NCBI GenBank assembly: GCA_021234155.1
Contig: JAJEKV010000036.1
Location: 6,161,079-6,225,078 of the forward strand
DNA length: 64,000 nt
Direction of reading: 5' to 3'
DNA from: Isoetes taiwanensis
Taxonomy: Eukaryota; Streptophyta; Lycopodiopsida; Isoetales; Isoetaceae
Position numbers and translations under genes: made by a program. This document shows positions 48,506 to 60,618 of this stretch, piece after piece (within the stretch, counting starts at the first letter, position 1; every line of letters begins with the position of its first letter). The notes below the pieces were generated by a model, which did no database searches, was not told where the DNA came from, and was given only the letters and a program-made list of their open reading frames with translations.

Positions 48506-48869
48506 CCATTCGCAACATGAATTAGTGACTTTTACGACTTTTCTTTAAAAGAACGTATAATACATACATGGCACGATCCCATTGGTCGCACCACCTGGAA
48601 CCTACCCACCTTATCATTTATGACATATGTGGACCTTTTGATCGCTCTTTTCTATTTTCGCTCAAGACTCATAGGTCTTCGAGACTTTATAGGTCTTTTG
48701 CCTTTACTTTTCGGCATTACACTATTTTTTTTTTTGAAGAACATATTTGTATGAGGGTCCTTTGGGTAGTGCAAAAGCCTTCCACTTTCCTCTTTCCAGC
48801 TTCTAGAAACTTTCACCATCCAGATATTTTATATCTACATTTGATTGTACTAATGTTTTGTCTACTTTA

Positions 48870-50085
48870 GACATCAATAAAAAAGGGGGGTGATAAGCGT
48901 GTGACACTAGATGCTCATGTTTTAGACCTCTCGATAAGAAATGGGTTCAGTTAGATTAAACATAATTCATCACTTAAATAATCCTAATCTTGTTATGTTT
49001 CCTGATTTGCTAGAATCCCAATCCTTAGAAAGTTTGGCCAAATCTTTTGCATAGTGAGATTTGTTTTGTTTCTAGATTTGCCAGAATCGAAGTAAAAAGA
49101 GAAGGGAAAGGAACAAAACTAGTGAATAACCTCAAATAAGGGGACATGTGATACCCCTTCTATTGAGAACTTAAGATTTGTTTAAATAGCATCAAGTCAG
49201 TTCACATAAGTTGTTAGCCAATACTAATTACATAATTTTTCCAGACTATACTAGAGGTGTTCCAGAATGGAATATCATATAAGGTCGTGATCTTTTCACT
49301 TTTTTATTTCTTTTGACGGCCAAAAAGGCCATAAAGCAAAAAGAAAACTTTTTTTTTTTCATGTGAACCTTAGTTTCCAATGTCATTTTTTTTTTTGTGA
49401 AGCTTAGTTTCCAATATCTGTTTTTTGGCATGCATATGACATGCATTTTTACATGTGCTTGTTACATGAGCATGCAACATGCACATGTCGATCTGCAATG
49501 CATAAGCGACATATTTCTTGGCATGCAATATTTTTCTTGATATATTTATGATGTTTGATTTGCACATGGGCGTTTGGTCTAATGGTTATGGATTAGTTTT
49601 AAAGAACAGCTATGTCTCAAGCTCAAGACCAGCCAGATTCAGATTATGTATAGTGGTCTAGTGGTTATGCATTAGTTTTAAAGAACAGCTATGTCTCAAG
49701 CTCAAGACCGTCCAGATTCACACTATGTATAGTTTCGTCCCATAGGATCTCTTTGTCTATGTATCTATCTATTGGAATATGATTTATATGTCAATAACCA
49801 ATGCCTATAGACTATTAGCTTTCTGGATTTTGGCCAAAATCCCAAATAACACCACTTCTGTAAACAGCCACATATATAAATGATGATGTATTTGGAGGCA
49901 TAATACTATTAAATAGACTGCACATCAACCAACAAAAAAACCTTGTAGTGGATATTTAGAACCACTTAAATCTAATAAAGTACCAAACTTTTGTTGATGT
50001 ATATATAGTTAAGCTTAATCTGCACCTACGAATGGGATACTTAAGACCACTTAAAACTGACAATAGAGGGCACCTGGTTTAATAT
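48870..50085. other. Intergenic DNA with simple repeats
   Basis: No gene is supported. The stretch holds a direct repeat of a T11 run followed by TTAGTTTCCAAT (49349-49415), a cluster of CATGCA/ACATGC palindromic words (about 49428-49530) and the tRNA-like dimer listed next. Confidence 0.55.
49575..49732 (+). repeat. Tandem dimer of a 79-bp tRNA-like unit
   Basis: Two units of 79 bp (49575-49653 and 49654-49732) differ at only a few bases. Each starts TGGTCTARTGGTTATG, which fits the A box of a tRNA-type RNA polymerase III promoter, and has CTCAAGCTCAAGACC about 40 bases later where a degraded B box would sit. No tRNA fold with a clear anticodon arm can be drawn. It is most likely the head of a tRNA-derived SINE that has been doubled. 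Confidence 0.5.
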
Positions 50086-50917
50086 ATGTCCCACAAGGCT
50101 CCCCTATCTAAGTTAGTTGTTACTAATTTTGCTGGTTCCTTCAGAGTTAAGTGGAGAAAATTCATTGATGGTTCTTCTATTGGCCGGGTAATTTCAAAAC
50201 AAGAATTCTGCAATATCAACAGTTGGCTGCTTTGTAACTGTTTTCTTCAAATGGGCTCCAAGATTTGGAGACAAAAGAAAGGTATTCCCATGGGTTTTTC
50301 TAGCAGTCCTGCTTGGTGCAACCTTTATCTAGCCTGGTTTGAACTCAGGTTCATCTCTAGGCTTGCCAAACTGAACAGATTTATGGATATCACCAGATTC
50401 CAGTTCTCCTCTAGATATATAGATGATTTGTGTGTAATCAATGGTGGTGATCTTCAACAATTCTTTACTCTGGATTCAGAATGTTCTATCTATAATATGA
50501 GCCTGTTAGGAATAACGGATGAAACCGAGTACAGGAAAGATTGTAAAATTGGCGCCAGAATTAATTTTCTCCGTCCATGTTTTGGACCCAAATAGTGGCT
50601 TGTTCCAGTACTCCAGATATGATAAAAGGAGGAAGTTGAAATTCAAGGTTAACAGATTCATTAAAGCAGCTGGATGTAGACCATATTGCCAGGCTTCCAA
50701 GGTCATTGTTTCTCAGATTCTTCCCTTCGTGTATGCACATTCAAGTTGTCTAGCTGCGGCTGAGGACATTTCGGACCTAATAAGTACTTTTTGCAATAAT
50801 GGTTTTCAAAAGAAGGATATTATCAGAATTGTCCTGCAAACTATCAAGGCTAACAACTTTCCAGGGTTACCTTTTGACATTGAGGATGTGTCCTGTTGCC
50901 TCAAAAAAATCCTGTAA
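50086..50917 (+). mobile_element. Penelope-like reverse transcriptase fragment
   Basis: The frame 50086-50595 has WRQKKGIPMGFSSSPAWCNL (RT motif with GIPMG..SP..NLYL) and then SSRYIDDLCVING, the catalytic box with IDD. A second frame (50519-50917) continues with QYSRYDKRRKLKFKVNRFI and VIVSQILPFVYAHSS, which resembles the YDKR..F.F ... ISQ..RYA segment that follows RT in Penelope-like elements. One frame change near 50560-50590 separates the two. The first catalytic Asp block upstream of GIPMG and a GIY-YIG endonuclease downstream were not found, so the copy is truncated or belongs to an endonuclease-lacking branch. The sub-lineage is uncertain. Confidence 0.65.
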
Positions 50918-51119
50918 GTCTTTATTTTCCTATTTGACCATGTTTATGCTTTATATCGTTGACGGGTTGAGTGGGGTCCCTGTGTTGCAACAGGGCCCTG
51001 CTCTCCCTGTTGCAACCTTTCTTGTCTTTTCTAGGGACCTCCCAAACTGAGGTAGGAGGAAGTTTTTTTTTTATGTAACTTCCTTTTTATATATTTTTTC
51101 CTTGGTTGTCTAAGCTGAC

Positions 51120-53230
51120 ATTTCTGCTATATCGGGAAGGCAGCAGATTTGGATGGTATGCAGGCAGAGCTTCTCAAGTGGGCCGGGCCCCCAATGGTCT
51201 TAGGTTTCTCACAAAGACTCTTCAATAGGGCATTGCAAGAAGTTAGTTTCCGCGACCGGACTACCGCAAGAGAGTTGTGCCCATATACAAAAGCAAGTGG
51301 GACCCCCACAGCCCCTGCCTACTAACCATCGTACATTATGGTCGGGCTTGTCGCTTTGCCGTTGTTTGTCGGGGATTCTGAGCGGCGATTGACACTTTGG
51401 GGGCGAGGATGGAGAAGTGTGGGTTTGCGACGCCAGTCCGCCCCCTACCGCATTCTACTATTGGACCATATCTTCACTCTAATTTAACACTATAGGAGGA
51501 GTAGCCTAACTCCACTTAACTGCATCGTTGTTTTCAGGGATTTCTCGGGCGGCTTTGGACACAACTGCCTCGGATAAGTTGTGGGACAGACACAGGTAAT
51601 GTTTCAGGGACCCCTCGGGCCTACTCTGCACGCTATATGCACTATACGAAAGGTTTGATCCTGGCCGCTCACACCGCTTCGGGAGCCTGGCAGCAGGCAT
51701 TGGGTGCGCCTGTATTGCCCTCTATCCCGGACACGCCTCTTCTGCATGCATTGACCACAGCTAGAAGAATGGCTAGGCGAGCACCTGGGGAGGCGCTCAG
51801 TTGATGCACCACATAATCCGGCAACTCATATATCTCCGATGATGTTGGCCTGCCGCATATACCCGGAGGACATGCAACGCCACACCGGATGCTTTGGACA
51901 CTTACGCCAATTCAATCGACATGAGAGTTAACTTGGCCAAGGCAAGGGTGCTCGGGTCCCATCATCCCTACTCCACCCGTCTTCCCTCATTCACTTACTG
52001 GGCGGTGTAGTGGAGGTGGCTCGATCTTATAAGTATTTGGGCATTGAGTTTTCTACTACCACACACGGGATGCATCCATCGTTACGGGTCACTTTGCGGT
52101 ACGGAAAGCCACAGTATGCAATGCAAAACAAGGTCACAAAGTCAGATGCATGGGGGTCACGAGGCACACTTGTTCGGGGCCTTGGTTGAACCAAATCCTC
52201 CTCTATGGGGGCGTAGTGTGTGGGGCCGGTGATATCCCTCACCACTTGGAACGATCTCTAGAGCAGTCTGAAGCTTTCTTGGCGGGGGGGGGAGTGAAAT
52301 CCACGGTCCCACTGTCGGATCTTGCTCCAAAGAGCGGGGCTTCCCTTCCATTCTGTGAGGGCTGCTTGACTGGGCGTCACATTATTTACTTCGAGAAGGT
52401 GGTGGCTATGGGTGAAGCCGGTACGCCCAACCTTGCTGGCGAGTGGCGATGGCCCTTGGCGACTCAAAGCTTCTTGGGAAAGACAAGCAAGCCCGGTGGT
52501 TCTCGCTATGGAATGTGCGAGGCACAGTACGTGGACGGTGCATACACCCGGAAGAAGGCTTGTTGCCTTGAGGCGTACTTGGATGCTTGCTTCATGGCCA
52601 AGCTTTGGGATCAGAGGCCTGTCACATGTCAAGGTGGAAAATTATCGACGGCGAGTTAATCCCATGCTCACGAGGGGCCCACACCACTACACTGCGCACC
52701 CATCTACCCATGAAAAGCGGGGGTGATTGCTTCCATTGCCGCGAGGTGCACACCACCTCGCATTGAGGCGGGGAGATGGATTAGGAGCCCGTGAGGGGGC
52801 GATGCATGGAGATGTCTTTGTCAGCGAAGCCGTGAGGATGAAAGTCCGCCCTCCGGCCTGTCCCGTGATGCGAGCATATCGGGGCTCGGTATGCTTTCGA
52901 TAGTTAATGCCCATCGAGGGCCTTGCATGAGCCTCTGAGCCGCGGCCTCGTAGGCTTGTTGGGATCGTGCTCCAGGGAGGTAATGGATCTGTGGACTTCG
53001 ATTATGCCCCCTGTCCAGGCATTAACCTCGAATTTGTACTTGTGATTATGTATATAAGCGTATGCGATTATGTTAGCATCCTTATTGCTACTAAGGTTTT
53101 CCCGAAACCAGCGGTGAGGGTTTTTAATCACGTAATAGTATCGCTTTCTTGCTCTCTCTCTCTTTGTACTTGGGTCCCATAGGCGGTTGGTCTCAGTGGG
53201 CGATAAAATCATATTCTATTCTATTCTTTG
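51120..53230 (+). mobile_element. Degraded LINE with pentanucleotide tail
   Basis: Pieces of a LINE ORF2 appear in order on +, in changing frames: KAADLDGMQAELLKWA (51139 on), RLFNRALQE, LDHIFTL (about 51460), PEDMQRH, then an open stretch with VEVARSYKYLGIEFS (about 52010) and ILLYGGVVCGAGDIPHH (about 52195), followed by LAPKSGASLPFCEGCL and a C-terminal IEAGRW...EDE block (about 52760-52850). The central YxDD box is lost. The 3' end reads GATAAAATC followed by ATATTCTATTCTATTCT (53211-53227), a short repeat tail instead of poly(A). It is related to the LINE relic at 8.5-9.5 kb by the same RT type and unlike L1. Confidence 0.72.
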
Positions 53231-53588
53231 GCTCACTCTCTTAAAAATAAGAGTTCAATATGTTTGATTGCCTGTCCCATAGGGTAAACGTACTCTAAAT
53301 CTTCATTTCTCATTTACTTAGTTATAACGATATTTCCATAATAAATTTTTGTTAACAGATTTCCCATTTAGGGTTTTGTTTAACCTAATCTGGCTCTCGA
53401 TGGCCGGTGACGTCTTCTGCATCATTATCTGCTGGAATGCTTACGGATGGAAGTTCAACGGTTGATCCCCTCTGATAAAGATCATTTCCGGCTTCCTAAG
53501 GATATATTTAAACCAGTTAAGGTGTTCAGGTTGTTTCCTTCTCCTTATTGATGCTGATCAGTCTTCTGCCTATTGCTTATTCCGGTGT

Positions 53589-53906
53589 ATGGGAAGGAAA
53601 AAGGGTGGCTTAAACAAAGCCACTATACTCAAACTTCAAATGGAAAAGAAGTTGTCTGAAAAGAGAAAGGGTCTGTTTGATTATCATAAGCCTGCAAAGG
53701 CTATGGCAAAACCTTTGTCTAATCCAAATTTAGAAGAAGGGAACAGTGCAGGCATTATGAATCTTGTTCCTGCTAGTGGAAGTTCGGTTTCTAATGTTAA
53801 CTCTCCCATTCTCATTGGCTCGGATGAACAAATTGCTACTACGACTTCTCTTATTCATGTTGCTGATTGTGCTGAAGTCTCTGAACCTGCCAAAGACGCC
53901 ACTTAG
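53589..53906 (+). CDS. Unassigned 105-residue open frame, basic N-terminus
   Basis: Starts MGRKKGGLNKATILKLQMEK and continues with a Lys/Glu-rich helix-like stretch (KKLSEKRKGLFDYHKPAKAM), then a Ser/Asn-rich low-complexity part ending EPAKDAT. I do not recognise a family. It could be the start of a LINE ORF1, a first exon continuing past a splice site near the T-rich region, or chance. There is no similar frame elsewhere in the window. Confidence 0.3.
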   Translation: MGRKKGGLNKATILKLQMEKKLSEKRKGLFDYHKPAKAMAKPLSNPNLEEGNSAGIMNLVPASGSSVSNVNSPILIGSDEQIATTTSLIHVADCAEVSEPAKDAT

Positions 53907-55635
53907 GTTTTTGGGTCCCCCTCCTTTTTTGTTTGATTCCGATTATCAGCCCTGGTCCTAGATTGATTCTTCAAATAGGTTCTGCTCTGCTTCTCTTGTC
54001 TTAAGTTGTTTATTCTATCCCCTAACTTTATCTCCTCCTGTTGATATTGTCTATCTGTGTATGCTACTCTCTTTAACTCTAGTTATTGTAAACCATGACT
54101 GAACATAACGGCTCCTGCTCTGTTAAATATTTGTTAGTGTATTTCTCTATAATTTAGACTCCGGTTATCGTAAGTTCCTATTGGTATTATTTGCTTATTT
54201 CAGGTTTGATCTATAACTATACCACAGTTTTCCCCATGTGCTTAGCATTTTTACTTATTGTGATGACATATTTTACACCTTTTCTGGTTTAAGTGATTGT
54301 TTGCATGCTTCAATTTCTTATGTTCCTTATTTTTTCTAGGATTATCTTATTTTGTGATTGGACATCTGTGTTCCCGGTTGTTTGTAGACTTATTTGCTTA
54401 AATTATGTACTTGTAAGGTGTTCCTACATCTTCATCTAAGGTTTTCAAGTCAGCTCTATGTTTAGCCTTTTTTGCTGTCAATATTCTTACCTGGGATTGG
54501 GGTCTCAATAATGATAACATTTATTGCAGATCTGGCTTATGTTATTATGCAGATCATGTCCTCTTAATTCTACAATAATTTCTGATCCAAAACTTTAACT
54601 GTATGCTTACTTATGACACACTAAACATCTGCTGGCTGAACTTATTCCTTTTGTTTGAGATTGTAAAGTAAGTTATCGTGGTGAAAGGCGATAAGCTGGT
54701 TTTGGTCCATAGCTTACCTGCTACCCAGTTTTTGGCAACCATTCTAATGCTTGTCTAATCTCTTGTGGTGCAGGTAACCGGACTGAACCCTCCATACGTT
54801 TACTTGGTGTGCTTGGGAGCAAAGTTTTTGCTCATATCCATTGTGATTCGACATTAAGTTACTCTACAAAGCTACTTCTACTGAACTTTGTTTTTGGTGA
54901 TATTCTACAAATCTTATGTTGATGGATACTGCTTCATATATCCATTTTGGTTTTATATTTTTATGTTCTATCTATACTTCTTTGTTATTACTTTGTTCTG
55001 GTATGAAATCAGTAAACTTGAATTAATTTTATCTTTCTCTCTTTTCATGTTTTGTTGCTCTTATTCTCCCTAAATATTTCCTGTAATCTAATTTTGCTTA
55101 ATATTCCTCTTGGATTTGTGTACTTCATGTTGATTTTATGGTTCCTTTTGTTCTATACTATTTGTTTATTTCCTACCAAGTTTTCTTTTGTTTGTTTCCC
55201 CAACCTATTTTGTTTCTTTTATACTTTGTATCTTTTTCTTCTTTGATTTACATTCCTATTTTACTCGTCTTAACTCTTATTTATTATTATTATTATTTTT
55301 TCTCTATGCTTTTTCTTAAACCTATTCTTCTTTAAAGTGTTTTAAGCTGTAAATTGCTATTGCCCTCCATGTTGTATATTTGCTCTTTTTCCTTTATTGT
55401 CGATCCTTTCAAGGCTTGGTTAGGTTATTTTGCACCTTAACCTATCTAAGATTGCTCTTGTATGGACTTTTTATTCCAAAAGGAATTTCTAGTCTTAAAA
55501 GTCTGGGTAACTAGTCTTTGGCTTGTTTTCTTCAGACTAAGGGTTTTTTTTTTTTAATTTATTTATAACAACCCATTCAATTGTTTTAGGGATATATCTT
55601 CTTTTTTATTTTAGGAGGGAGTTGGGAAGTGTGCC

Positions 55636-55672
55636 GGGGACGCCGCATGTTACGCCGCATGCGGCGTTCCCG
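55636..55672. repeat. GC-rich hairpin in AT-rich DNA
   Basis: GGGGACGCCGCATG pairs with CATGCGGCGTTCCC across a short loop, with one unpaired base. Nested inside is the 16-bp perfect palindrome ACGCCGCATGCGGCGT (55652-55667). It could be the terminal hairpin of a Helitron-like element or the end of another GC-rich repeat. No CTRR end or conserved partner was found. Confidence 0.55.
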
Positions 55673-56130
55673 TCCTGCTTGCAGCTGCTCTTGCGGACGT
55701 GGCTGGGAACATTAATTGCCAATTTTTGAAATGGATGAGGTATTTCAATACTCCCACCTCCACGAATTTGCATATTCCTCTTCTCTGTCTTCTATTTTGG
55801 CACTCCCGGCTATGGCAGAAGCTCTTCTATTTTGGCACTTCAAGCTGAAGTTCATCATAGGTAAGGTTTTACATCTACTTAACCATTCCGATGTGGATTG
55901 AGCTTCCATGATTTTCAAGTTCCAGCTACGACGTTATACTGGCAATGGCACTTCCGCTTTAAGCTTAGTGATGGCACAGAGGACTGTTCCGGCGACTGGT
56001 AAACTAAGGTGAACAATGGTAAGAGCAAGTCTCTGCTTACTTCCCAGCTGGGGCTTTTTATTCGAAGATTTACAGAAGTGCTTATTGATATTTGAACTAA
56101 AATTGCATCAATGAAGAGTTCAAAATGTTC

Positions 56131-56145
56131 CATATCTATGTTGTT
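56131..56145. repeat. Target site duplication, 3' side of the LINE
   Basis: CATATCTATGTTGTT, directly next to the element's poly(A) (T10 on +, 56147-56156). Identical to 62604-62618. Confidence 0.92.
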
Positions 56146-56468
56146 GTTTTTTTTTTGTGAGGGATAAAAAATAGACTTTATTTACTTTAAAGGAATGGTA
56201 CAAAGCCACATGGCAGGGGTGTACTCATCTGCAAAACTGAGATGAGGATAGCTACATGGCTCCTTCTTGCACTATTCCCTTGTACTTCCTAGTGTAAGCT
56301 TAGGTAGGTTCCCCATATTTCGACCTTTACTTCTTCTTCTCCCTCGAAGGCTAGCCTGGATTTTTTCAGCCTTTCAAGTACTATATGTAGAAGCTAATGT
56401 GGTGATATGTCTTCTTGATTTTCATCGAAGACCAAGGCATTTCTCCTTTTCCATATTGACCAGATTGT

Positions 56469-59400
56469 TCAGGCCCTAGCTATATGAAAGGCCACCTTCT
56501 TCATGGTGCACCATTCTAGGGGAAGAATTCCCAACAACAGTTCCTTGGCATCTAACGGGTATTTAGAGCTATCCAGACTCCATGCCCATACTACTTGCAG
56601 CTTCTCACATTCCACCAGACAATGTTCTAAGGATTCCTGTTCGGCCTCGCACAAGGGGCATACTGGGCTGACGTTATTGTCCCATTTTGAGACTAGTTGA
56701 TTAACCCTTGGAACCCTGTGTATCACTTGCCAGAGGAAAGCATTTATCCGAGGGGGAAGATATTTCTGCCACGCATCTCTCCAGATGTTTTTGAGGTTTT
56801 CCTCCGTGATTACTAATTCCCATTTGGTTGGTATTGGAAGTAAACCCTTAGTCCTCAAGCTTCTGTAACTTGATTTGACAAACTTGTTTGGCAAAATCGC
56901 GGGGTGCAAAACCCATGGATTTTGATCTCCTGTAGTTATAGTGTTTGGAAGTACTGTGGCCACACTTTCCCATATTATTTTGTCTGCGTCCTTTAAGGTA
57001 AAACGTACCTGAAATTCTGCCCAACTGACTAATTGCTCTCCTTTGTACCATTGAGCACAAGAATCTATTCCACAATTTTTCCACCTCTTTACGATCCTTG
57101 CATCCGCCACCATACCTAAGGGGCCCTGTTTGTTGTGCAGAACCACTGGTACCCACCATGGAGGGGAAGTTTTTGCTTCAAATTTGTTGATGTCAAGTGT
57201 AAATAGTTTTCTTATGATTTTCCAAGCCGAAATTAATCCCTTCAGGAATGGAGAAGCTTCTCTACATGGCTTAAGATAAAAAAAGAGTGACCATGGGAGT
57301 AAGACTTTGACGGAGGGCTTACTATGCTTACATGACGCTAATAGAGCCTGGTTGATGAGGTGCATACCTGGAGACTTCACCTCTTTCTGTAGGATCTTCC
57401 ATATGAATTTGGCTATTAATACTTTGCTCTGTAATGATATGTCAACCATTCCAATTCCTCCTTCTGTCTTATCTCTCTTGCACTTCCACCAAGCGATTTT
57501 GACCACTGCCCCTTCTTCATTCCCTCCTCAGACAAAGTTGCGGATTAGCCCTTCTAATTCTTGTGCCTTCTCCTTTGGGGCTAGTAAAATTGATGACATG
57601 TAGACATGAGTATTGCTTAACACATGTTTTGCCACTGTAATCCGACCTGCAAGTGATAGCTTTGCCACCTTCCACCAATTTAAGTGTTTCTGAAGGCCTA
57701 GAAGCATTTCGTCCCATATTTGTGACTTAGCGATATTGATGCCCACTGGAACACCTAATAGGTTAGAATGCTCACCCTCTGGAATTATTTTCCATGATAG
57801 GATTGTCAAGCATGTGGGATGTGGTTCTTCCAAAGGCCATTGTACTGCGCATTTATTCCAATTTATGAGACATCCTGAAGCTATTGAGAAGGAGGCTAGT
57901 AATTTGCCTGCGCATGACAGGTTCTCTTCCTCTGCCTCTATAAATAGAAATGTGTCGTCTGCATATTGGTTACATATTTGTTGAGAGCCATCCAACATTT
58001 CTAGTCCCTGAATCATACCGTCTTCCGAGGCTTGCCCGAATATTTGTGAAAGTGCTTCTGCTGCTATATTGAAGAGGAATGGGGCTAAAGGGAATCCTTG
58101 CCTGATGCCCCTTTTTATGTCAAATATTGGAGAGGGTTCACCTTGGAATAGGACTGAAGCTCGAGCAGATCGCAGAAGCTTGATGACCCCTTCTGTAAAA
58201 AATTTTCCACAACCCAGCTTGAGCATCATTTTATGCATAAAACTCCATCTGATACTGTCATAAGCTTTGATAAAGTCTAGCTTTAGGTAGGCCACCTTTT
58301 GTCTTGTTTTTCTAGCCCAGTGCAAACCTTCGAATGATGCTGCGACATTGCTCAGGATACTCCTGCCTGGTAGAAAGCCCGATTGGGCTTGTGAGATGTC
58401 TTCAGCTAGAATTGGCTTGATCTTCTCTGCCATAGCCTTAGCTATGATTTTATAGAATGCAGATAAAAGTGTGATGGGCCTCCAATCATTGATTGTGCTT
58501 GGCTCCTTACTCTTGGGAACCAAGAAAATACATCATGTGTTCAATCTTGCTTTAGATTTTTAGCTTGCATAAAGTCTGTGTATGTAGAGAAGATATCATC
58601 CTTAACCCATTCCCAATTGCATTGATAGAATTCTATGGGAATTCCATCCATACCCGTAGCCAGTAAAAAAGTGGCCTTTTGAAGGTCTTCAATAGAGAGG
58701 GGAAGACTTAATATATCTTGCTGGCTAGAGTTCATTATAGGTGAGATTTTTGAAACCACCAGCGCTTCGAAAGTCTCTTGAAATGGTAAGTTATGTTCTC
58801 CAAAGAAAGCATTGAAATGGTTATATAGATACCTTTTGAGATCTCCTGAAGATTTGAGAATCGAGCCGTCATTTTGAGTGATGGATGATAGTGTGGAAGA
58901 TCTCTTCTTTTCTTTAGCTGTCTTGAAGAAGAACTTTGTGCATTCATCAGCTTCTTTTAGCCAGGTCAATCCTGCTTTACATCTGTTTTCAGCTATCTTG
59001 ACCTCTTCTAATGTCTTTATCTGTTCTATTATCCTTTTCTCCTCCATCCCATCATTGGGGCCCAATTGCTCTAAGTGAGAGAAGTTGGCCATAAAGGGAA
59101 TCCAGTTCTTCCCTTTCTTTTTGCACTTTAGCCCTACCCTAGCTTTTAGCATAATTTTTAATATTTGAAAGAGCTGTTATCATGGTTTCCATACCAGTTC
59201 CCGTTCTAAAAGCCAATTGCCATATGCTTTTGCAGGTCTCCACAAACTCTGGGTCTTTCAAATATCTGGTATTTAATTTGAATACTATTTTAGAAGTTCT
59301 AAACTGACACTTTTTAGTAGTTATCACTTGTGAATTATGATCGGAGATAGCATTCTTTAACTGATTGGACCTTTTAAGGTTTGGGAGGATGGAGAAAGCC

Positions 59401-60035
59401 ACATCATTCATGTAGCATCTATCGTGCCTTGCATATGTCCTCCCTGCTCCCAGCCATCCATTACACCATGTAAATTCCTTATCTCCCTCCAGCTCCATAA
59501 AACCCATATCCTCTACCAATTTACACCACTGAAGCTTCTCAAACCCATGTACAATTTCTGACGAAGCCCCTTGTCTATCCTCGGCCGCCTCCACCATGTT
59601 GAAATCCCCTGTCATTAGCCAAGCTACCTGACTTCCAAAGCCTTTTAATCTATGTCTGAGAGTGGCCCATAAAGCACCTCTGCCCCTGAGGTTGTTGTGG
59701 GTGTAAATATTCACCAGACCCCATATTCTACCTTCTTGTTGCCATAGAATTATAGCCCACCTACCAAACCTGTCAACCTGTGAATCACATACTTTTACAT
59801 CCTTCTTCCAGGCGACCAAAGTGCCTGCACTAGAGGTATCTTTTACTGCAGCAACGCCCACATATTCTCTACCTATTGTGTTGAACAATCCGTGTATCTC
59901 CCCCTGTTTACATTTATGCTCGTGTAGGCATATAACGTCTGGATTTATCTCCTTGATTGCGTTTGATAATCTGCTTTTCTTGTATTCCGAGGATTTTACC
60001 CCCCTGATATTCCAGCTAAGGATTTTATAATTCAT
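56469..60035 (-). pseudogene. LINE ORF2: endonuclease, reverse transcriptase, zf-RVT; frame-broken
   Basis: About 1,190 codons in one order. The APE-type endonuclease (60035-59139) starts MNYKILSWNIRGVKSS and shows HEHK, MTGDFN and ISDHNSQV, the expected metal and phosphate contacts. A linker piece lies in another frame (59152-58541). The RT (58523-57528) has KLDFIKAYDSI, GIRQGFPLAPFLFNI and QYADDTFLF. The C-terminal piece (57506-56469) ends with the zinc-binding CPLCEAEQESLEHCLVEC. Two frame changes, near 59145 and 58530, and one in-frame TGA at 57528-57530 (RNFV-stop-GGNEEG, where Trp is usual) interrupt it. The protein would nick target DNA and copy the element's RNA at the nick. Confidence 0.9.
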
Positions 60036-60090
60036 GGGGAGATGTTTGGAGACCCTTTCTTCCTTTTCATGTTGCCCGTCACATCTGTGT

Positions 60091-60618
60091 CTATTGCTTT
60101 TGCCTTTTTATTTTTTTTCCTGTTACACTGGGCAAGTCTTCGTCCTCCCCATTCTCCTCTTCCATTGCAAGGTCTGCCCATCGGTCTTTGTGTGATGGGA
60201 GGACACTCTCTATAGCAACCAACTCTCCCCATCCTACAATATCTCCTCGATTTCCTTTCGCCTTGTCTGGCAATGCCTCCTCTGAAATCATTACTTCTTT
60301 AATGTATTGAGAAAAAGGGTTGTTTACCTCAGAGACAATGTGAGTGCTGAGAGACACCTGGGGAGGGGATTTTGGGCGAGGCCCTCCATTCTTTCGAGCA
60401 ATATTTCTAGTTCTCCCTTTTTGCCTGGCCCCTCCCACTTCCCAAGTTTGACCATCTGTTTTTGACGAGCCCTCAACAGTTGTGGAGATGATAGACTCCG
60501 ATGTAGGTCCCTTGGTTGGAGATGCCGCATTGCTAGTGTGGGGTTTCTGCTCCCCGGCCTGGAGCACATGGGGTGATTGTTGGGGGAGCCGTGGGGTGGC
60601 TCGTTGGGACCCCATCAC
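60091..60618 (-). pseudogene. LINE ORF1 C-terminal continuation in another frame
   Basis: Downstream of the ORF1 stop at 60533 an overlapping frame runs to 60091 with PTKGPTSESIISTTVEG and KDRWADLAMEEENGEDED, an acidic end followed by KKIKRQK. Such an acidic tail is usual for the end of plant L1 ORF1. A single base change near 60560-60618 would join both pieces, giving an ORF1 of roughly 830 residues ending 55 bp before ORF2. Confidence 0.6.

Larger units (their letters stand above)
53231..56130. other. T-rich intergenic DNA
   Basis: Apart from the short open frame and the hairpin listed separately I see no gene. From 54.8 to 55.6 kb the + strand is strongly T-rich (TTTTATATTTTTATG-like), producing chance hydrophobic open frames. 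This could be intron sequence of an unrecognised gene, since T-rich strands are typical of plant introns. Confidence 0.45.

Noticed and set aside
54888-55335. Hydrophobic + strand frames resembling membrane proteins
   Set aside because: They are direct translations of T-rich sequence (Phe/Leu/Tyr), overlapping in different frames, with no charged loops or conserved motifs.
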